NCBI RefSeq assembly: GCF_016545825.1
Contig: NC_052616.1
Coordinates: 1,550,001 to 1,614,000 of the forward strand
Source of the DNA: Eucalyptus grandis
Taxonomy: Eukaryota > Streptophyta > Magnoliopsida > Myrtales > Myrtaceae
Length of the DNA: 64,000 nt
Reading direction: 5' to 3'
The notes below the pieces were generated by a model. The model was not told the DNA's origin. It saw only the letters and a list, made by a program, of their open reading frames with translations, and made no database searches. Below, piece by piece: positions 1-11,063 of this stretch. Each line of letters opens with the position of its first letter. Position 1 is the first letter of the stretch. A program made the translations under genes and the position numbers.

Positions 1-632
1 TTGTTTGGCAGCAAGAATCCTAGGTACGTTCCTAACATTTAAGGTGTTAAATGTTTTTGCAGATGAGGAGATATAAGGGGAGTAGTCTTTGCTAACCCTT
101 GTCTTGCATGTTGGAGTTGGAAATGAATGTTTTAAATTCAAGTTATTGAAGTGCTGCTTAATATAAACTGTAGTGCATGCTTTGCATTTTCACTACACTT
201 TTGCACACACAACCCGCCGCCGGACCTGGGCCGCACTAGGACACTTAGGATGGTATTGAGTTGGATACGACTTCGACCGCGAGGCCGCGTAGTAGAGGTT
301 GCCCAACTCAATCCCGAAAGTCTTTCTTGGTGTCAAGAATGTTTACCTTTGCCCGCGAGGCTGCGTTGCATCGGGGTATCATTCTTGGATCGAGCCGGAG
401 TTAGGAGGACTTGACTTAGTATGCGAGGCTGCAACTAAGTCATCCCACCCTTTTAACTCCACTTTGCTAAGCCGTCTAGATAGAAATCGAGCCTCACATT
501 TCATGCGTTTGTCTATGTGGTTGCTTAATCGTATGGTAAAGTAAGCTCACTATCCTTTACTCTTGCAATTTATTTATTTACGTATTTGGTTGGTCCATGA
601 CATTAGGTTGGTCGAGTCCTGGTCTATAAACA
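1..632 (+). other. 5' leader of the Ogre-type element
   Basis: No convincing ORF. A short motif, GCGAGGC(C/T)GC, recurs three times between about 280 and 435 inside longer, partly similar stretches, suggesting old tandem duplications in the leader. The 5' LTR and primer binding site must lie upstream of base 1. Confidence 0.5.
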
Positions 633-1954
633 ATGGGAAAATCCAACATTCAATTTGTGCCAGCACCAAAGGTTGAACTCAAATCATGGTGGGATCGTCT
701 AGGCCACGAGGGCCAAAGCTATGTTGAGAGCAGACTTGGTCGCCTTGTTCCCCTCCTAGACGTTGATGTCCAGAGTGGCGTCATGTAAGCACTTGCTCAT
801 TTCTGGAGCCCCCAAACATCAACGTTTATATTTGGTAAGCATGAGCTGACTCCGACTCTCGAAGAATACAACATTGCCATAGGAAAACCCTTGGAATTGG
901 AATTAATAAATCCACCCATCGGACTAGAACCAGAATCAATTTTGTCGATTTTCTTAAGATGGATAAGAATTTGATAAAAAGAGTGCTGAAAGGTAATTGT
1001 CTTGCATGTCCTTTTTCTTTCCTAGATCAGATTTTTGCTAGTGCTAACACTCTCTTAAAAAGTAGGATTTTTCTCCTAGCTTTTTTCGGATTTGTTATTT
1101 TCCCTCTTCGTAAGGGCTCCATTAATCCTTCTATCGCATGGGTGGTCAAACAAGTATGTGCTAGGATTAGTTTTGTCAATACCATTCTAGCTGAAACATT
1201 TTTGTCACTCACTCGATTTAAGGAAGATGAAGATAAAACCTTTCGTGCACCAATTGAGCTTTTACAAATCTGGTTCTTTTCTCACATGAGTAAGATCAAT
1301 ATTCGCATGAATATTATTAATGTCACTGATTTCCATCATCCCATCGAAATATTTAAAAATCATCAGGATCGAACTCCAAATCTTTCTTACTCAAAATGGG
1401 TCAAATGATTGAAAAATCCGAATACCAAGATTTTCCTATGGCATGCTAAATGGTTCAAAGTCTCCAAAGCACGTCTCTCTCATGGGGATGATGAACCGAT
1501 CCCGCTATTGGGGATCACCAGTGTCACTTCCTACTACCCACTCCGAGTGGCTCGTCAATATCGAGTTGTGCAAGATCTACCGCCCCCTCTCAAGCTGGGT
1601 TTGTTCCAAGTCCAATTCACTGCTAAGGATGGCAATCACAAGAAGGAACTCCGATGTATCGAACAAGCTTGGATTGCATGTCGTGAACAAAAGTTGAGCT
1701 TACCTGAAGATGAGCTCGAGGGGAAGGAAAAGACTTACTATGCCACGGCTCAATACATCCGTCAGCACAAGATTCCGACCGAGTATCTCCCAAAGGTGCC
1801 AGATGTGACCGAGAAGCCCACTCGACAAGCGGAGCTTAATCATCACAAGAGGAAGATTGAAGAGCTTGAAGAGCAAGCCAAGAAAGACGCTAAGGAGAAG
1901 AGGCAATTACGTCAAGCGTTGGCTTCCCATATGTTTATAGATCAGGCCAAATAA
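633..1954 (+). pseudogene. Ogre ORF1 (DUF7745-like protein), broken
   Basis: The frame opens at an ATG at 633 (product starting MGKSNIQFVP) and has an in-frame TAA at 786-788. It continues in the same frame to about 970, then shifts to the frame running 959-1954, which carries a TGA at 1406-1408. The later part is rich in charged residues and ends in a lysine/glutamate-rich stretch (about 1850-1950) that could form a coiled coil. Position before gag and general character match the extra ORF1 of Ogre elements, whose product resembles the plant DUF7745 / mobile-domain family; its role is not known. Two stops and one frameshift make this copy non-coding. Confidence 0.65.
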
Positions 1955-2133
1955 AGTGGCTTGAATCTATTCGGTCTTTTTACTTTAACTTAATGTTTAG
2001 GAAGTTGAGTCATTTACTTGATTAGTTTAAGATTTTGCAAGCTCTTTACATTATTAATGTCAAACAATTTCAATAATGAATAAAAGCGGTTAGACTTTCG
2101 TCATGGACCGGCATTGTTTTATATGAAGTACTT

Positions 2134-3480
2134 ATGTGTATTCATTTATTCCATCAGGTAATAACGGATCCTCCGCGCTCTCCTATTATTACGCGATCAA
2201 AGGCTAAGATGGCTGACCAAAACGAGATGCGCGATCGCATGTCCTCTGTGGAAGATCAACTCAAACAGTTAGCCGCTTCCTTGCAGCTTGTAACAGCTCA
2301 ACTCCAATCCCTCCAAATGAACCCGATTCCTCCACCCGCTCTCCTCGAGATAATAGTCTCGAGGCAAGCAAATAGGGCCCAAATGAGTGATGACGAAATG
2401 CCCGAGCTGGAAGATGACATGGTTCCCAAGACAAATCAGGATGAGCGCGTTGCAAAGTTGGAAGAGAAAGTGAGACAGCTGCAGGAGTCTCAAAGCTCAC
2501 TCCCGTTTGACCTCTCAGTCTATGAGAAGGTTAAAATGCCGAGTAAGTTCAAAATGCCGGAGTTTGAGAAGTATGACGGGACATCTTGTCCAAAGTCTCA
2601 TTTGCAGATGTACCATGTGAGCATGGGCCAGCATGTCAAAAATGAGCCCCTTATGATCCAATCGTTTCATGCGAGTTTGACCGGGCCCGCACTGAATTGG
2701 TACGTGATGAAGAACGTAAATCTCCTCGAAACCTGGAACGAAATGGCGGACACATTCCTCAAACAGTACAAGTTCAACATGGACATCGCGCCTTCCCGAG
2801 AAGACCTGGAGCGGATGGAAAAGAAAAGGAGTGAGTCATTTAAAGAATATGCTGTGAGGTGGAGAAACTTGGCAGCTCAAATTACTCTTGAACCTACCAA
2901 TAAGGAGTTGATGAAGTTGTTCGTGAAGACCCTTCCATCTGAGTTCCGTAATCAAATGGCCAGTACGTATGTTGAGAGCTTCAATCAGCTTATTCCTATA
3001 GGAGAACAGATCGAGATGGGGATAAGGGAAGGATGGTTTTTTGAACCATCTACCAAAAAGTTCTCTGCCAAGAAGGAGAAGGAAGCGGCCGTGGATGTGA
3101 ACGTGGCTTATAGCCAAGAAAATGCCAAACGTGCCCCGACTATACAGGTGAACCCAAGACAGCAACAACCTACTGGCCGTCAATCATTCGCCCAAGCGAA
3201 TAATAGAAGGCAGTTCTCCCCTCTCCCTGGGTCTCCATCCCAAGTGCTGATAGTCCTCCGAAAGAAGGATTTGCTTACTAGTGAACCAAAGCGCCCTAAC
3301 CGTGAAGGCATTCGTGGTTACGACCCAACGAAGAAGTGTGACTACCATAACGGTGAGTCAGGGCATTCAACCGATGAATGTTTCACCCTCAAGCACAAGA
3401 TCCAACCTCCTGGATACAAAGGCCTTTTCATTTCAGACTGCTCGGCCGAACGTTTAAAAAAATCCGCTACCAGAGCATGA
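2134..3480 (+). CDS. Gag polyprotein of the Ogre-type element
   Basis: An open frame of 448 codons. An N-terminal coiled-coil-like stretch (about residues 30-110, heptad-like L/V spacing with E/Q/K) precedes a retrotransposon gag domain (about residues 130-300), recognisable by the WNEMADTFLKQY and SFKEYAVRWRNLA blocks. Near the C-terminus a zinc-knuckle-like motif of C-X2-H ... G-H-X4-C form (starting CDYH) is the variant seen in Tat/Ogre Gag. It forms the structural particle and binds RNA in related elements. Translation may begin at the internal ATG at 2209 (MADQNEM), which fits family N-termini better than 2134. This is the only long intact frame of the element. Confidence 0.85.
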   Translation: MCIHLFHQVITDPPRSPIITRSKAKMADQNEMRDRMSSVEDQLKQLAASLQLVTAQLQSLQMNPIPPPALLEIIVSRQANRAQMSDDEMPELEDDMVPKTNQDERVAKLEEKVRQLQESQSSLPFDLSVYEKVKMPSKFKMPEFEKYDGTSCPKSHLQMYHVSMGQHVKNEPLMIQSFHASLTGPALNWYVMKNVNLLETWNEMADTFLKQYKFNMDIAPSREDLERMEKKRSESFKEYAVRWRNLAAQITLEPTNKELMKLFVKTLPSEFRNQMASTYVESFNQLIPIGEQIEMGIREGWFFEPSTKKFSAKKEKEAAVDVNVAYSQENAKRAPTIQVNPRQQQPTGRQSFAQANNRRQFSPLPGSPSQVLIVLRKKDLLTSEPKRPNREGIRGYDPTKKCDYHNGESGHSTDECFTLKHKIQPPGYKGLFISDCSAERLKKSATRA

Positions 3481-3487
3481 GGGTACA

Positions 3488-5110
3488 ATGAATGCTATCC
3501 TGGAACCTGAAGTTGGACGGATCAGGAATTCAAAGGTGCACGTGGCAGATGCCTACAACGGGCTAGTGAGAGATGGGTATTACCAAGGTCAGGAAGATGT
3601 CCCTCTATCGGTGATGAGAGAAAGAATTGCCAAAATGGTGGATGATGGCATCATTGTGTATGCTGATCATAACTGCATAGTTTCTACTATCTCCCACCTC
3701 ATCATCGATTGGGAGGAGGAGCAGGCTACACTTGATGCCGACAAGAAAGAGGTTGATCCTTCACTTGTAGACATGCTCCCATTAGAGGATGCATCTGACG
3801 AAGAGATAGTGATAGAGGTGCCTCAGCCGTATAAGTATGTCAATAATAAGGCAGTGCCTTGGTCCTATGACTTGGATGTGGACCTTGTTACAAGATCTGG
3901 ACGGACTTATGGTCAAGCCAGTACTCAACCTGCAAAGTCGGTCACGCGATGAAGAGGCTAAGGAGTTTCGGCCGTAATCAAAGCAAGCGAGTATAACGTG
4001 GTTGACCAACTACGAAAGATGCCTCGCCGTATCTCCCTACTCGAGCTCTTGATGACATCCCCCGTGCATCAAAAGTCACTAATGAAGGTATTGAGTGAAA
4101 TCCGTGTGCCAGAGATTGTGGAAGCTGACAAGCTAGAAGAATTCGTGGGATCAGTCCTTCTCAAGGATTTGATTGCCTTCTCCGATGAGGAATTCCCTCT
4201 TGAAGGCAGGGGACATAACAAAGCACTCTACATATCCGTTAAGCACAAGTCTTCTCATATGTCCCGAGTGCTCATCGATAATGGGTCCGCTCTGAACATT
4301 TGTCCGTTGGCCACTCTTCACCGCCTTAAGGTAGACCCGTCAAGGATACATGCTGCGAAGACTTCGGTGCGAGCTTTCGATGGAACAAAAAGGAGGTGAT
4401 CGGGAAATCCATCTCGATGTCCAAATAGGGCCGGTCCGTCTTCAACATTCCCTTCCAAGTGCCGGACATCCCTACGCATTCAATTTCTTGCTAGGTCGTC
4501 CCTGGATACACACTGGGCTGAGCAAGACCTTCAAGTCTACATCAAGCTGTGAAATTTGTGATCGAAAAGAAGTTGGTCACTGTGTATGGTGAGGAAGACC
4601 ACCGGATCTATCATGAGACGGCTATCCCCTATGTAGAACCGGATTCCCAGTTTGAATCAAGTTACCACTCATTCGAATTGGTGTCCACCATACATGCTTC
4701 TCGTGGTTCATCACCACCTACCCCTGAAATATCAGATGCTACTCTCATGGTGGGAAGAGTAATGGTTGGGAATGGCTTCGTCCCTGGCAATGGTCTTAGG
4801 AGAAATGGTCGGGGCATTCGAAGCCCCATTGAAGCCCCTCGGAGGTCCCGTTCTGCTGGTTTAGGGTACCATAGACGAGGTGGAGGAAGTTACAAGGACG
4901 AAGACAAGAAAGGCGGAGCTCACCACGACCAAGGGCGAGAGAGGCAAAACCCACTACCCCGAGCATTCACGAGACATTCCCGGTCCTCCAAGAATGATGC
5001 ATGAAGAAGCGGAAGTGATAGACACTTTGGGGCAGCCTAGTGGCAAGTTTGATTACTCGGTGAAGTATTCAACCCTCCTAGCTACTACATTGATCCTAGT
5101 GAGATAGTCC
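3488..5110 (+). pseudogene. Gag-pol linker and aspartic protease, frameshifted
   Basis: Frames 3488-3952, 3998-4399, 4350-4592 and 4549-5004 follow each other with shifts. The first holds a linker block (NKAVPWSYD, then TRSGRTYG) typical of Tat-lineage polyproteins. The second holds the retroviral-type aspartic protease: the active-site Asp lies in VLIDNGSALN, with D-N-G at 4277-4285, where many proteases have D-T/S-G; N is common in this lineage. The third and fourth frames carry the rest of the protease (FLLGRPWIH) and a glycine-rich segment around 4760-4870 resembling a G-patch-like region. At least three frame changes make it non-functional. Confidence 0.75.
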
Positions 5111-5127
5111 CAGATGGATGGGGTGGC

Positions 5128-6623
5128 ATGGATGATCCGACACCCCCGAAAGCAGAGAACCCTAATGATGAGCTGGAAGGAGTTGCAAGCTTATTCGACA
5201 ACCTCATCATAGGAGCCATTAATGAAGGACCCCCTGAAGAGATGGGCCTTGGCCCTCGAGAGAACAATCCTATGGCACGCAAAGATCTAGAAATGGTCCA
5301 ATCCACTGCAACAAGTGCTAATGATGATGATCCTGAAGACTCGATCAAAGACTCCATTGAAGTACAATATAGCTGGGAACAACATGAAAAAGCTAAGGCT
5401 CTCACATCTGAGCAGACCGTCACTATTAATTTGAGTGACATTGAAGAAGCCAAAGAAGTAAAAATTGGGGTGAGTCTCCCCAAGAATGAGGTTGAGCGCC
5501 TAATTCAATTACTGAAGGAATATCAAGACATTTTTGCATGGACCTACGCTAACATGCCTGGACTAGACCCGTCAATCGTGGAGCATTGCCTACCTACTAA
5601 TCCAGATGTGCCACCTAAGAAGCAAAGGCTGCGGAGGACTAAGCCCGAACTCTCAAAGAAGATAGAAGAGGAGGTGATGAAGCTTTTGAATGTGGGGTTT
5701 ATTGAAGTCTCACAATACCCTGAATGGGTGGCTAATATCGTGCCGGTGATGAAGAATGACGGTCGAGTTCGAGTTTGTGTTGACTATCGGGATCTGAATA
5801 AGGCTAGTCCAAAAGATGATTTCCCATTACCACACATAGATGTCCTTGTGGATAGTACTGCTGGCTTTGAACTATTCTTATTTATGGATGGTTTTTCTGG
5901 GTACAATTAGATAAGGATGAAGGAGGAAGACAAGGAGAAGATTGCATTTATTACCCCATGGGGAACCTTTCATTATAAGGTCATGCCCTTCGGACTCAAG
6001 AATGCGGGGCAACCTACCGAGCCATGGTCGCCTTATTTCATGACATTATGCACTAGGAGATTGAAGTCTATGTTGATGATATGATTGCAAAGACTCGACC
6101 AGGAAGAAGCCACATCGAAACATTGAAGAAGTTGTTCGATCGACTTCGTGAGTTCAAGCTTCGTCTAAATCCCGCTAAATGCGTATTCGGAGCAATATTC
6201 GGTAAATTACTCGGATTTATTGTGAGCAGTAAAGGAATTGAGATCGACCCTTCCAAGGCCAAGGCCATATGTGAATTGCAACCTCCGTCAACGGTGAAAG
6301 AAGTCCGGAGCCTTTTAGGGAGATTGAATTACATAGCGAGGTTCATTTCTCAACTCTCTGAAACTGCCAAGCCATTCTTCAAGCTTCTAAAGAAGAATGC
6401 ACAAGTCAACTGGGATGATGAGTGTCGAGAAGCGTTCAACAAGCTAAAGCAATACTTGATGAATCCACCAGTTCTTGTCCCACCCTCACCGGGGCATCCT
6501 TTGATTCTCTACCTCACTATTCATAGTGAGTCATTGGGCGCAATGTTGGCTCAAGAAAGTCCTTTGATAGAAAAGAACGGGCCATTTATTACCTCAGCAA
6601 GAAGTTTACCGTATCAGAGTTGA
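5128..6623 (+). pseudogene. Reverse transcriptase domain of the Ogre-type element, broken
   Basis: The frame 5128-5910 includes the start of the Ty3/gypsy RT (the GFIEVSQYPEW and VRVCVDYRDLNKASPKD blocks) and stops at a TAG at 5908-5910. A further shift follows before the frame 6081-6623. The catalytic Y-V-D-D is encoded at 6069-6080, in the same frame as and directly before that open segment. The downstream block FGKLLGFIVSSKGIEIDP and the connection to RNase H are clear. One nonsense change and frameshifts near 5950-6070 and 6590-6620 interrupt it. Confidence 0.85.
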
Positions 6624-7752
6624 AGTATTCTGAGGTTGAAAAGACTTGTGTGGCATTGGTGTGGGTGTTGCATAGGTTGCAACAATACACACTACATTAT
6701 CAGACATTCCTCGTAACTGAGAACAACCCTATCAAGTACTTACTTGATCGACCAGCTTTGGTGGGTAAGTTAGCCAAATGGCAAATCTTGATCTCTGAAT
6801 TTGATGTGCAATTCATGCCACAAAATTCGGTTAAGGGCCGAGCGATCGCTGATCTATTGGCCGAGAATTCAGGAGTCCCTAATGATGATGACAGTTTCCT
6901 TGATGACCATGTCTTGAGTGTAAATGAAGACTCATGGAAGATATTCTTTGATGGAGCTGTAAACCTATCCGGTTCGGGTACTAGAGCAGTTCTGATATCT
7001 CCAGATGGACAACACCATCCGGTAGCTGCAAAATTGATATTTCCGTGCACTAACAATGTGGCCGAGTATGAAGCTTGCATCCTTGGGCTTCAAGCAGCAA
7101 TTGAGATGGGTGTGGCTAAGTTAACAATGTGTTCGGAGATTCCGCACTAATCATACTGCAGACCGTGGGAGAATGGAAGACCAAGGATGCCAAGTTACTC
7201 CCATACCACAAGTATTTAGAAAATCTGGTGAAAGAATTCGAGGAAGTTTCGTTTCAATACTTGCCGAGGTCTCATAATCAATTTGCAGATGCACTCGCAA
7301 CGTTGTCCTCTATGCTGCAAGTCACTGATGGGTTGAAGGTTGAACCCCTGAAAATAGAAATTTTGCCAAAGCCAGCTTATTGTATGATTGTGACTGAAGA
7401 ACCTGATGGAAAACCATGGTATTACGATACCATGAATTACATTAAAAAACAAGAATTTCCCGAAGGAAGCACTCAGGCTGATAGGAAGTACATCATGAAG
7501 ATGGCCTCGAAATTTTTCGTCGGTGGTGAGAATTTGTACAAGAGGTCTTACGATTCTGTCTTGTTGCGATGTATAGATGCAGTCGAAGCCACTGAGATCA
7601 TGCAAGAAGTGCACGAAGGAGTATGTGGCCCCCATATGAATGGACATATGTTAGCCAAGAAGATTATGAGGTTGGGCTATTACTGGCTCACACTGGAAAG
7701 TGATTGCATCCGGCATGTTCGGAGTTGTCACCGCCGCGATTCATGGAAATAA
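6620..7752 (+). pseudogene. RNase H, archaeal-type RNase H and integrase zinc finger, frameshifted
   Basis: Frame 6620-7150 starts inside RNase H1 (KYSEVEKTCVALVWVLHRL, then TENNPIKYLL). After a spacer it enters a second RNase H (WKIFFDGAVNLSGSGT, then NNVAEYEACILGLQAAIEMG), the archaeal-type domain that marks Tat/Ogre elements. A frameshift near 7130 moves to frame 7129-7752, which completes this domain (FGDSALI, NQFADALATL) and leads into the integrase N-terminal zinc-binding region (H...H near residues 165-175, C near the end). Domain order is RT - RH - aRH - INT. Confidence 0.85.
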
Positions 7753-7757
7753 GATAA

Positions 7758-8656
7758 ATGCTCCTCCAACCGAGCCGCACGGTTTTCGAGCCATGGCCTT
7801 TCTTGATGTGGGGTATTGATGTGATTGGCCCAATTAATCCCAAGGCTTCAAATGGACATCGATTCATTTTGGTGGCGATAGACTATCCAAATGGATCGAA
7901 GCTACATCCTTTGCAAGTGTCACTGCTCGTAATGTTGTGAAGTTTGTCAAACATGACATAATTGCTCGCTATGGTGTCCCTAAAGCAATCATCACTGATA
8001 ATGGGACCAATTTGAACAACAAACTTGTTGATGAGTTATTCGGAGAGTTCAAAATCAAGCATCTGAATTCATCTCATTACCGCCCTCAAATGAATGGGGC
8101 TGTTGAAGCGGCCAATAAAAATATTAAGAAGATTTTGGCTAAGACAACCGTGAATTATCGAGATTGGCATGACAGGCTACCCTTCGCACTAATGGCGTAC
8201 CGGACGTCGATCCGCACTTCCACTGGGGCAACCCCGTTTGCTTTGGTGTACGGCATGGAGGCAGTTCTACCTGTAGAAATGGAGATTCCTTCTCTGAGGG
8301 TTTTATCCCAAGTGGAGTTGTCTGAGGCAGAATGGTCACAACAAAGATTCGAGCAGTTAAACTTGATCGACGAGAAAAGACTGAAAGCTCTCTGTCATGG
8401 CCAAGCATATCAACAGAGAGTAACCAGATCTTTCGACCGGAAGGTGTGGCCAAGGCATTTTGAGATAAATGACCTAGTCCTAAGGAAGCTGTTGCCGATC
8501 TTTCCAGATCCTGGAGGCAAGTTTGCTCCAAACTACAGCGGCCCATATGTGGTAAAGAAGATATTTCCCGGCGGTGCCTTGATATTGGCAGAAATAGATG
8601 GTCGTGAGTTTTCCACTCCTGTTAATTTAGATACTGTCAAGAAGTATTATCCATGA
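7758..8656 (+). pseudogene. Integrase core and C-terminal domain of the Ogre-type element, frameshifted
   Basis: Two frames, 7758-7940 and 7937-8656, together cover an integrase core. The first catalytic Asp is in MWGIDVIGP, the second in AIITDNGTN, and the Glu in NGAVEAANKN, so all three D-D-E residues remain. The C-terminal part (FEINDLVLRK, then NYSGPYVVKKIFPGGAL) is the usual DNA-binding tail. The frame breaks near 7755 and 7935. The protein ends at 8656, after which non-coding 3' sequence begins. Confidence 0.85.
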
Positions 8657-11050
8657 TAGAATTTGCCATGTCATGTTTTGAATCGCAAGCATTTCAATGA
8701 TCAATAAATTGCTTCAATGAGTTCAAATGTTCAAATTTATTGTAAATCTTGCATTTTTTTCCCTTGATGAATTGTGTGAGATAAATTGAATGTGTCAAAT
8801 GGGATACTTTGGAATGATGAAAGGCAAGCCTTGTTCCATACACTGTTTCATACACTAACCCCCAGTGAGTTGTGTGAAAAATTCCATGCCCACAAGGAAG
8901 AGGGCTATCTCGCAAAAGGTACGTCAACCAAAGTGATGAGAGGCATTCGTTTCTTTATCCCAAACACTACAGGTGATCCATTGCTCAACCCCTTTGAGCC
9001 CCATACACTTATGAGATTTTTTAAAAAATTATCCCTGTCAAGAATCATCCCACATTGGGACAAATTTGAAATGAATGGTAGGAATCTTCTTGCTCCCACT
9101 TGCATCAATCTTCGAATATTGCTTTTGCAGTGTAACTCGTACGGTAATTTGAAGTGCCTTAGGATGACGAAGAGCAGTTCTTTCTTTATCCTATACACTT
9201 TTATCCATTGCATAGCCCACTTGAACCTATGAATTCATTTCATATTAAACTCAGTTGGTGATCATCCCCCACACTGGGGCAAGGCAAAAAGAACCATTCA
9301 AGTAACATGGTTTAGAATACTGCAAAGGATGGTTGTGCAAGTCAAAAAAAATAAGTGCAAAATAATGGGGCATGAAAAGCAAAGTGTGCCTGGTAAGAGT
9401 AAGGCCAATGCCAAAAAAAAAAAAAAAACTCTTGGTATAGTAAGTTGTATCCCCAACAAGGTGATACCAAAAACTCTCAAATGTTGTTGCAATCAATGGA
9501 GTTATGATAAAAAATCTTCGACAGTGGAGAAGGAAAGTAGTGGAAATGTCAAGATGATCACCAACTTTCACCCTCCCCTAAACACTTTTTGAGCCTAATG
9601 ATCCTTTCATTTCTCAACCCATGAACCAAGTCTACGTTACGTCCCTTACAAAGTCTCTTTTGATTAGGGCACTTGAATTAACCTAGGGGTTCATATGTTT
9701 TAAGCATTGCTCGAAGAAGTGCGAGCAAGATTATTTATTTCTCATTTTGCAGGGTTCTTGACTTGTAAACCCAGAGATGATTACAGAATATCACTCATTC
9801 TTTCAAAAGCATCGACTCAAAGAGTCCCTTTTGTTAAGCCGTTGACTAAGCCCACATTACGGTCCTTGTTCAAGACCTCTCAGATTGGTAAGGTCGTATC
9901 ACTTGCGAGATTGCACAAAACCTTGTTTGACATGATGACATTGAGATAGAGCGGTTGCCAAAATCCTGCGTCAAAGGTCAGGATGAAACAACTCTTTTGA
10001 TGAGGATGAGTGTAAAGCCCTTTCAGACCAAAAGATCCCTCATTTGACACATCCATGACACTCATGTGTTCAGATTGGAATATTCTTTTGAGATACTTCC
10101 CAATGGAAATTAGGTGATGCAGGATTAATGGAAATCATCATGAACCTCCATTACATTTATGCATGTTTATGATTACAAATGCATGTTGCCTCTCCTTTGA
10201 CCATGTTTTGCAGGAGACGTATCCTTGAAGATCGGAGATGTTACCAGGTAAGTATATCTCTATCCATACCTTGAATATTTGTCATTGCACAGGTATTCCC
10301 TTTTAAGCATACCGACACTCAATTGAGTTGTCCCCCAAAGATTTTTCCTCCAGATTCAATCTGATTAAGGCGACCGAAGAATGGTTCGGGTCCCGGTCGG
10401 ATGATTTCGTCGCAAGGTCCGGGCGACCGAAGAATGGTTCGAGTCCTAGCCAAGCAAAACCTTAGTCCAGGCGACCGTAGAATGGTACGGGTCCTAGACA
10501 ACATTTATTGCTCTAACTGGGCGACCGTAGAATGGTACGGATTCTGGAAAAGCAATTTCCTCATTCAGGCGACCGTAGAATGGTACGGGTCCTGGAAAAA
10601 TAATTTTCTTCGTCAAGGCGACCGTAGAATGGTACGGGCCCTAGACAACCTTAGTTCAGGCGACCGTAGAATGGTACGGGTCCTGGGAAAGCAGTCACTT
10701 TGCGAAGTCATGTTACTATTCTAGGCGACCGTAGAATGGTACGGGTCCTGGGAAAGTAGTCTCTTTGCGAAGCCATGTTACTATTCTGGGCGACCGTAAA
10801 ATGGTACGAGTCTTGGACATGTAGCACCAATCTATCTTGAGTTACTCTACCATCCCCGAAGGTAAGTAATTCCGGGTAAGTTCCTTTATCATTTGCATTA
10901 GCATTTCCATGCATCATATAAATTGCATTTCAAATTGGGATTCATCTTCCCACCAAAAAAAAAAAAAAAAAAAGTCACTCAAGTACATTTGCATGATTAA
11001 CATTTAGATCTCAATTTATCTTTGAAGGCAACCTCTACGAGCTCACCTTC
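8657..11050 (+). other. 3' untranslated region of the Ogre-type element
   Basis: About 2.4 kb without convincing coding sequence. It contains partly repeated modules around 8850-9290 (for example 'cccacattggga' near 9050 and 'cccacactgggg' near 9267), an A-rich run near 9415, the minisatellite at 10370-10816 and another A-run near 10955. Long repeat-bearing 3' regions are known in Ogre elements. ORFs called here are short and lack recognisable domains. Confidence 0.7.
10370..10816 (+). repeat. Nine-copy minisatellite in the Ogre 3' region
   Basis: A conserved core of roughly 28 bp beginning GGCGACCGTAGAATGGTACG recurs nine times, starting near 10370, 10423, 10470, 10520, 10568, 10617, 10659, 10723 and 10789. 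The cores are separated by variable spacers, giving a period of about 42-66 bp. The first two units have GACCGAAGAATGGTTCG instead. Variable spacers rule out a simple satellite. Confidence 0.9.
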
Positions 11051-11063
11051 AAAGAGGGGCAGC
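11051..11063 (+). promoter_or_regulatory. Polypurine tract priming plus-strand synthesis
   Basis: The purine-rich run AAAGAGGGGCAGC lies immediately before the TG that opens the 3' LTR. This is the expected site for plus-strand DNA priming in an LTR retrotransposon and it fixes the LTR start. Confidence 0.8.

Noticed and set aside
10370..10816. Regular repeats with unique spacers, CRISPR-like at first sight
   Set aside because: Plant nuclear context inside a retrotransposon 3' region, repeats are imperfect, spacers vary in length and no cas genes are present.
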